This document shows, piece after piece, positions 57,200 through 64,000 of a stretch of 64,000 bases of DNA. This DNA comes from Anas platyrhynchos (Eukaryota > Chordata > Aves > Anseriformes > Anatidae), in assembly GCF_047663525.1 (NCBI RefSeq), contig NC_092587.1, positions 144,700,001 through 144,764,000 of the forward strand. Reading direction: 5' to 3'. Positions within the stretch are counted from its first letter, which is position 1. The number at the start of each line of letters is the position of its first letter. The notes beneath the pieces were generated by a model. That model was given only the letters and a program-made list of their open reading frames with translations, did not search any database and had not been told where the DNA came from. Position numbers and translations under genes: made by a program.

Positions 57200-60100
57200 T
57201 AAAAGCTAGCTCTATGGATCTGTCCTCATGCAGAATTTTTTGACTTGTTGCCAGAATTTTGAATTTATATTTTTAAGCCTTCAATATAGAGAATAAGCCT
57301 TCAGTATAGAGATTGAGCATTCCTTTTGTTTTCCCCGATGAGATTAACTTCCTCACTACTGAATTCTCGAAGAGCTCGGACATGTTGCAGTAGCATTGCT
57401 GAGGAAGGGGTTGCTGCTCTGTGCTGTGTTGCACCTCCAGCTTTTTTTATTAACCATTTTAAAATAGACCTTAAACAACTGAAGATACTTCTATTAATTT
57501 ATATTTGATGATCAATTCTCCTAGTCTTCAGTTATGTATTTATTTTAAACAGTGGATTGGTAGAACATAACTTTTATTTGTAGCCTGGAAGACACCTTCA
57601 ATGCAAACAAGATGCAACAACTTATGAGTGCAGTTCCTGACAAGCCTCACAGAAAGTAAACATGAATAAGCCCAAAGACTTCAACAGTTGGCTTCCACTT
57701 TGAAAACAGAGGAAAGGAAATTTCACATTAATTATGTTAGAATCTGGATATTTTGTATATTCAGTAATACTTAAGGAAAAAAAGAGTAAATTAATGCAAT
57801 ATCACTCAAGAGCAGTGGAATTTGATCAGTTTTCACCAAATCCAACTTCATTCAGATTTTTTCTCCCCTCTCACCGATGATCTGTTACAAAGTGTATAGA
57901 GGCCAGTCTTCTTTTTCCCCAACAGTGTCTTCCAGTGCTTAAGCACAACTTCTTTTTACCAGAAACTATTCAGCATGCTTTCATACAGGGCTCCTCTAAA
58001 CTCAACATCATTGAAATGAGTTTGTCCTAGCCTTTATAAAAGTTTGTTAAAGAGTGGCTAAAGAGTAAACACAGCTCTGACTAATAGATGTGCTGTAATC
58101 AGAGCTGCATAAATCCAAGAATCCTTTGAGAAGGTAGTGCATTGAGTTATATAACTCGTACCTATTTGGCTCACCTCAGGTAACTTAACTATTGCATGAT
58201 GGCTTATTATATTTCATAGTTTGGAGGGTGTAAAAACTTAAACTACTCTTAAAAATCTAATGTTTAGATTTTCATACAAGCGTTCAGGTTTCATTTATGT
58301 CAGCGCAGCTTACAAAGCAAATATACGTGGTGCACATGAAGTTCACATTCTTCTACTTGAGAAAATTTCAGGTGTGTATGATGTTTAGAAAGCAGGGTTA
58401 GGACAAAATTGAACAAATTAGCAAATTTTCTATGTATAGGAATAGAGCAAGCGAGTTAGAGATGCCCAGTTACTGGTTTAATGTTAGTCTCCTTACCCCA
58501 AGCAGTATGTGTAAATGTTAGACCTTGCACGACAGCCGCTAGATGTCAGTGTCTCAGTCTCCAGGTGCTCCTTTCTTTTGTATAGGAAGGAAGGGTGTAA
58601 AGCTGACCCAAATCACCACTTTCTGACTGTCTTTTTAGGAGGCCATTTCTTATGTAACTGCAGTATTCTACAGAAGTCATCTGAGATATAAAAGCAGTAG
58701 TGTTCTCTTTTAATGGATTTGATTTATAATCAAATCTACCCAATCTTCTTCTACCCAAACCAAGCCATTTTTGTCCTGTAGGCTTTGGAGAAGAAGTGTG
58801 TGACACCCCATGGCATCAGCTGCCTCTGTCCAGCCAAAAGCAGTGGAATGCTTGCTACTGACACAATTATCTCTTAAAATTATATAGTTATAATATAACT
58901 GAGCAGAAATAGTTTAATCCATTGGTGTGTGATGTAACCAAATAGTCTCATAGCACCGGAGCTTGCAAAACATTTGTACGTGCTGAGAACTCCTTCAAAT
59001 CAACCTAACGATGCTTTTACCTTCCCAGATAAATGGAGCATAAAAAAGTATGTGGCTTGAGGTTTTTTGGGTTGTTAATATAAGGAAGCAGGTACTTAGA
59101 ATATTTATTTAGTTCTCACATACAATTGTTTGCCTCTCAAGCTTCATTCCTGAGGTCCTTTGTGGAAAACACCTTGCCACAGAGGAAGACTGGGCGAAAT
59201 GCTCTCAAGGTAGCAGTTGCTCCCCATCAGCCAGTGTAGTTGATTTTTTTTTTCTTTTGCTCTTCCCAGTCTTCTACTCCCTTGAAACCACCTCTGCATT
59301 TCACATTCCCATAAATACGGAGTGACAGCTTCAAGCTTGAGCGATCATAAAGTAAATGCAAATGATCAGCTTTCAAATGATGTTTTCCTTACGATTTCCA
59401 GTATTTGCCACTGTCTGCTGTTCCCCTTTACAGGGCACTCTGACTTTGCTTTTTAACTCCTCTAGTGGTAACACCTAGGCTGATTAATTTATAATCATAA
59501 ATGGTACAGAAATCTTGAAGTTGTTCACTACATACCGTGTTAGTTCCTAGATAAACTCTGTATTTTTTTTAAAGCTGTTGCCAAGTTTTTTGGGTTTTCT
59601 TCCTGGAGCATTCGAAACTGAGCCATAGGATTTGTACTTGCCAATTCTAAATTTAAATGTGATTTATCGTGTGTGTCATGCCAAGAAGAGCAGACCTGCA
59701 GGCATCCACTCGTGCAATGCACCTGAGGGATTTGCTGCTGAGTAAGCTGTACGTGTGTGAATTTTTGTGGCAATGGAAAAAAAAGAATAAAGGGACTTGG
59801 AACATAAAGGATGGAAGTCAGTCATGTGAGATGTCTCTGTGGTTTTATCAGCTTTCTGCTCTGGAAGCCTTGCAAAGGCTGGGGAGGGGGGGATTTTGTT
59901 TGTTTGTTTTCAGTTAATTTGCTGGATTCATGCATTATTCCATCAACCAGATGAAGGAGAGGATGCAACTCATGATTTTTAGCAGTTACACCTGAAAGAA
60001 ATGCCTGTTTTGTCCATCTGTGCCACCTTTAAGTTTTTAAGCAGCTGCAGTTTGCATCAGTAATTTGCCCAGGCTATGAGAAGTGTACCTGCAGGGGAAG

Positions 60101-63100
60101 CCTTGCTCGGTCCTAGGCACTGAGCTCTGTAGGAGAAGCAGCACGCTCAGCAGTCTGAGTGAAGATCTTCAGATGTGTGTGTTCAGCCGTCCTTAATTCT
60201 CACCTGAAAGGCTGAAGGAAGGCAAAGCAAACATCTATGTGACGAGGTGAGAATGGCACCTCTTAAACAGGGCTTTTTTCTTATGAACTGTGGGCAGGAG
60301 GGGCTGACTGCAGTTGCCTCTCCACCCACACGCACGAAATCCCATATTTCAGATGCTGTGTGATGGCAGCCGTCCTGTCAAGAGGGTGAAGAAGGACAAA
60401 GTCCATGCTGCAGCACTAAAGGAATGTTTTTCTCTCAAGGCAGTGGTGCGAAGCGGCATAAAAATGAGTCACCCCCAACTAGGAAGCAATTAAGGAAGGG
60501 CAGTCTGTTTTCTGAAGACCTGATTCACATCCCAGCAGGTAGAGGAGGTATCCTCTGAAGCCAAGTTCCCCGTAAGCTGAATGCAGGCTTTAATGTTTCA
60601 CACGTGGCTTCCAACACAGCTGAGCTGAAACAACAGCACGTTGCCACCAACATGAAGGCTTTGCTCTGCTCTGCCTTCACATTTCATTTTTTCTGTGTAT
60701 CATGCAAATATGATATTTCACAAATATTTTTTTTGTTTGTTTGTGGGTTGTTCGTTTGTGGTTTTTTATTATTTTTTTATTATTATTTTTTGTTTGTTTT
60801 GTCAGGGAGAGTAGATATCAGTGTGCCTAACTCACCTCTGTCCAGAAGGTTCACAGGGGTTGGAAGCAACACGTGAAAAGGAGATGATATGCAGCTCACA
60901 AATTAAACAAATGCTTAATCCTTTGTTGCGTGTCCTGTTTAGTGGCGTTGGAAAACTAGAACTTCTCTGAATTTTTCTCTGGGTTTTCTAATAACCCAGA
61001 GAAAATAACCTAATAACCTTATTTTTAATAGCCAAAGACTTCACTCCTAATTTGGTCTGAGTTACAAGCAGTCGAGTGTGCATGCAACAGGGAGGGTATA
61101 AAGTCCATGGGAGGCGAAGGGGCAGTACAACTGCCAGCCACGTATAAGAGGAAGAGATAAATGGAAAACTAAGAATAGCTTTGCCCATTTCCAGAGAGGA
61201 ACCTTTCATCTGATAAGGCCCCCGTAGCTCCCTGCAGTGCCTCAGCAGGCGGTTTCTCCTACCCTTGGTTTGCAAGTTCAGCTTCCCAGAAATCACAATA
61301 TCCTGTGGGAGTGCTGAAGGGGGGGACACACCAGGATGCACGGACCTGCAAAAGAGATGTCAGATACACTTCTGATTTTGTTGTTTTTGTTTTTGAAAAA
61401 ATTTGCCTTAGCTTTCCATTTGAATGTTGTCTTTCAAACCCACGATGCTCGTGGCAAGCCATCTCTAGAGCAGCAGGCTGCCCACAGCCATGCTGTAGAT
61501 CTCGTGGCCCTGCATCACCTATCGTCCCTCTGTAGTGTTCCTGGTACTGAAGGCACAATTGCTATTTATTTTGTGCTTTTTCAGTTCAGAGTTGTTCTTT
61601 CCTAGAAAAGAAGACACAGAATCACAGGACTGTAGGGGTTGGAAGGGACCTCAGGAGATCATCGGGTCCAACCCCCCTGCCAAAGCAGGTTCCCTAGAGC
61701 AGGCTGCCCAGGTACGTGTCCAGACGGGCCTTGAATATCTCCAGAGAAGGAGACTCCACAACCTCCCTGAACACTCTCAGTGTCCTCTTTTTAAAACTCG
61801 GAGCCTCTGTTACCTAATCTGTAAAACAAGCGTGTGCTGACCAAGGCTACTTCCTCCACTTTCGCATCAGATTTCTTACAATGCAGAACGGCGATGTCAG
61901 GGCTTATCTTCCATCCAAGTGGTCAAAAACTGCATTAAAGTCCCTTGAGTACAGTGGTATTCTTACTCATGTCAAACACCCAGCCTGTGATTAACTGCTT
62001 ATCGTTCCGGGAGACAGCAGAGTGCATCCTCTGCGCTGCTGGCCTTGTCCATCTGGGCAGCAATCAGTACTGCTTTAGGAAAAAGGTCAGAGTAAAACAA
62101 AGATTTTTCCTCCAGGTATCCTTTATCAAAATTGCAGTCAAGCGAACTGCAGTTGAGTCAAAGCTTTCTCTATTTATTTTTATAATAAATACATGGTTAT
62201 ATTTACATTTGTATTTCTACCTGTAAAGTTTAGTAACTTTTGATTCCTTAGGGCAGTATGAGTAGTGACTCGGGACCACAATGTGAGGCAGTTTCCATAG
62301 ATCCCTTAAGGGAAGATGCTGAGCCTACACAGAGATCTGTTTGTGGGCAAAACACATTCAGAAGGCTGCAGGATCACAGAGCCTTTTCTTACACTGCATG
62401 GCAGAAGTACAGGACAAACTGCACTAACAGAATGAAGCAGATAATTTCCCAGGGATCAGGTTTGGAAGGGTGGTATTAATATAACTAAGTTCTTACCAAG
62501 TGTGATTTCTTCATCTGTGAGCTTTCCTAGATTTACAGGATGCCGTTTAAATATATCTTTCCAAATAGTTTCCCTTCAGAGTCCAAATGTGGGCTGCACC
62601 TAAGCTCTGTCCTAGGAAAAAGTCATCCTTTGCCAGGCAAAAGGAGATGTGGGACTGAAGCTGGCGTCGTGCTGAGTGCTCGTCGGGGTGCAGTGAATGG
62701 GCTAAACACGCGTGGTATACGTGGGACAGAGCAAGAAGGTTGTTGGTGAAATATCGCCATTGGAGATGTGCATTAGAAATGTGAGAGGTCTACTGCATTT
62801 TACTGGGTTTCTTTCCACCTAAGCCATCGTTCCTGTGTTTCCTGAGTTCAGAAACCTCTTTTATCCCAGGCTTTCAGCTTCTCGACCGGTCCCTGAAAGG
62901 GAGGCTGACCCCAGCGTATCAGAAAAGTGCAAGAAAATGTATTAATTTGCAAGTTATTAAATAAATAAACACCCTTGTGAAGCCATCTGTTTTTCTGGGT
63001 GTAGAGTTACTTCCACGGGGTAGGGCTAAGTATTTCCTGGCTTGCTTTGTGCTGGGCTGCAGAAACGATGTTTTTGCACTTGGCTTTGTGGGCGCGCTCT

Positions 63101-63200
63101 CGCGGTTTCATTGAACAAAGCCCCTGCAAAACCCCTGGCTTATGAAATATTTCCTCTCCATTGGGCCCCAGACAAGAGATGGCATCTGCAGAGCCAGAAA
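57200..63200. other. Intergenic region between DCUN1D2 and ADPRHL1
   Basis: No coding exon is supported. It contains a T-rich low-complexity stretch near 60726-60801 and one antisense CR1 tail (61617-61786). Upstream regulatory elements for ADPRHL1 may lie at its right end, but I cannot delimit them. Confidence 0.65.
61617..61786 (-). repeat. CR1 3' end fragment (antisense)
   Basis: The plus strand reads AGAATCACAGGACTGTAGGG, GTTGGAAGGGACCTCAGGAG, then GGCTGCCCAGGTACGTGTCC and CCAGAGAAGGAGACTCCACA, the reverse complement of a CR1 3' end. It has the same orientation as the large copy at 1008-2115. Confidence 0.92.
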
Positions 63201-63250
63201 AGGAAGCTCTTGCCTTATAGAGAGAGCTCCCGGGGTGACACAATGGCTGA

Positions 63251-63256
63251 TATAAA
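63251..63256 (+). promoter_or_regulatory. ADPRHL1: Candidate TATA box of ADPRHL1
   Basis: TATAAA occurs 95 bp upstream of the ADPRHL1 start codon in a GC-moderate stretch. It would place the transcription start near 63280 and give a 5' UTR of about 70 bases. A TATA promoter is plausible for a tissue-restricted, heart-expressed gene. An inverted CCAAT (ATTGG) lies about 90 bp upstream of it. Confidence 0.55.
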
Positions 63257-63272
63257 GTGTCGGGGGAGCTGA

Positions 63273-64000
<728 letters not shown>

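Noticed and set aside
63213..63222. CArG-like box CCTTATAGAG upstream of ADPRHL1
   Set aside because: Two mismatches to the SRF consensus CC(A/T)6GG; not strong enough to list as a site.

Overview
The window is nuclear DNA from a bird. It carries several 5'-truncated CR1 LINE copies of the avian type, has intron-split vertebrate genes, and its proteins match human orthologues along their full length. A chicken-like (galliform or other Galloanserae) genome is my inference; the species cannot be fixed from the sequence alone. No bacterial, phage, CRISPR or plasmid feature is present.

Three protein genes are supported. TMCO3 lies on the minus strand with coding exons from 31393 down to 3547. 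It has 12 coding exons that join in frame to 678 codons plus stop, encoding a signal peptide, a lumenal coiled-coil region and a CPA2/KefC-like cation/proton antiporter domain. DCUN1D2 lies on the plus strand from 33312 to 56732. It has 7 coding exons giving 259 codons plus stop, and encodes a DCN1-like co-E3 for cullin neddylation. ADPRHL1 lies on the plus strand from 63351 and runs off the right edge; only its first coding exon is here. It encodes the ARH2 cardiac pseudo-ADP-ribosylhydrolase. The order matches human 13q34 (TMCO3, DCUN1D2, ADPRHL1), seen here in the opposite orientation.

TMCO3 and DCUN1D2 are divergent neighbours that start from one CpG-island promoter at about 32.75-33.5 kb. 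A candidate TMCO3 noncoding exon has its donor at 32921/32922, and the DCUN1D2 start codon is at 33312. Between them are two copies of the ZNF143/THAP11 (SBS) motif, 104 bp apart in the same orientation. The DCUN1D2 start codon is the last three bases of exon 1. The TMCO3 leader has a chain of short upstream ORFs, two of whose stops overlap the next ATG as ATGA.

Region by region: 1-3.5 kb is TMCO3 3' flank/3' UTR with a CR1 copy; 3.5-31.4 kb is TMCO3 exons and introns; 31.5-33.5 kb holds the TMCO3 leader intron, a CR1 tail, a 5S rRNA-like fragment and the shared promoter; 33.3-57.2 kb is DCUN1D2, with an ancient LINE relic and three CR1 tails in its introns; 57.2-63.2 kb is intergenic with one CR1 tail; 63.25 kb to the end is the ADPRHL1 promoter, first exon and intron start. 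I found no convincing new biological system. The most distinctive signals are in the shared promoter and the TMCO3 leader.
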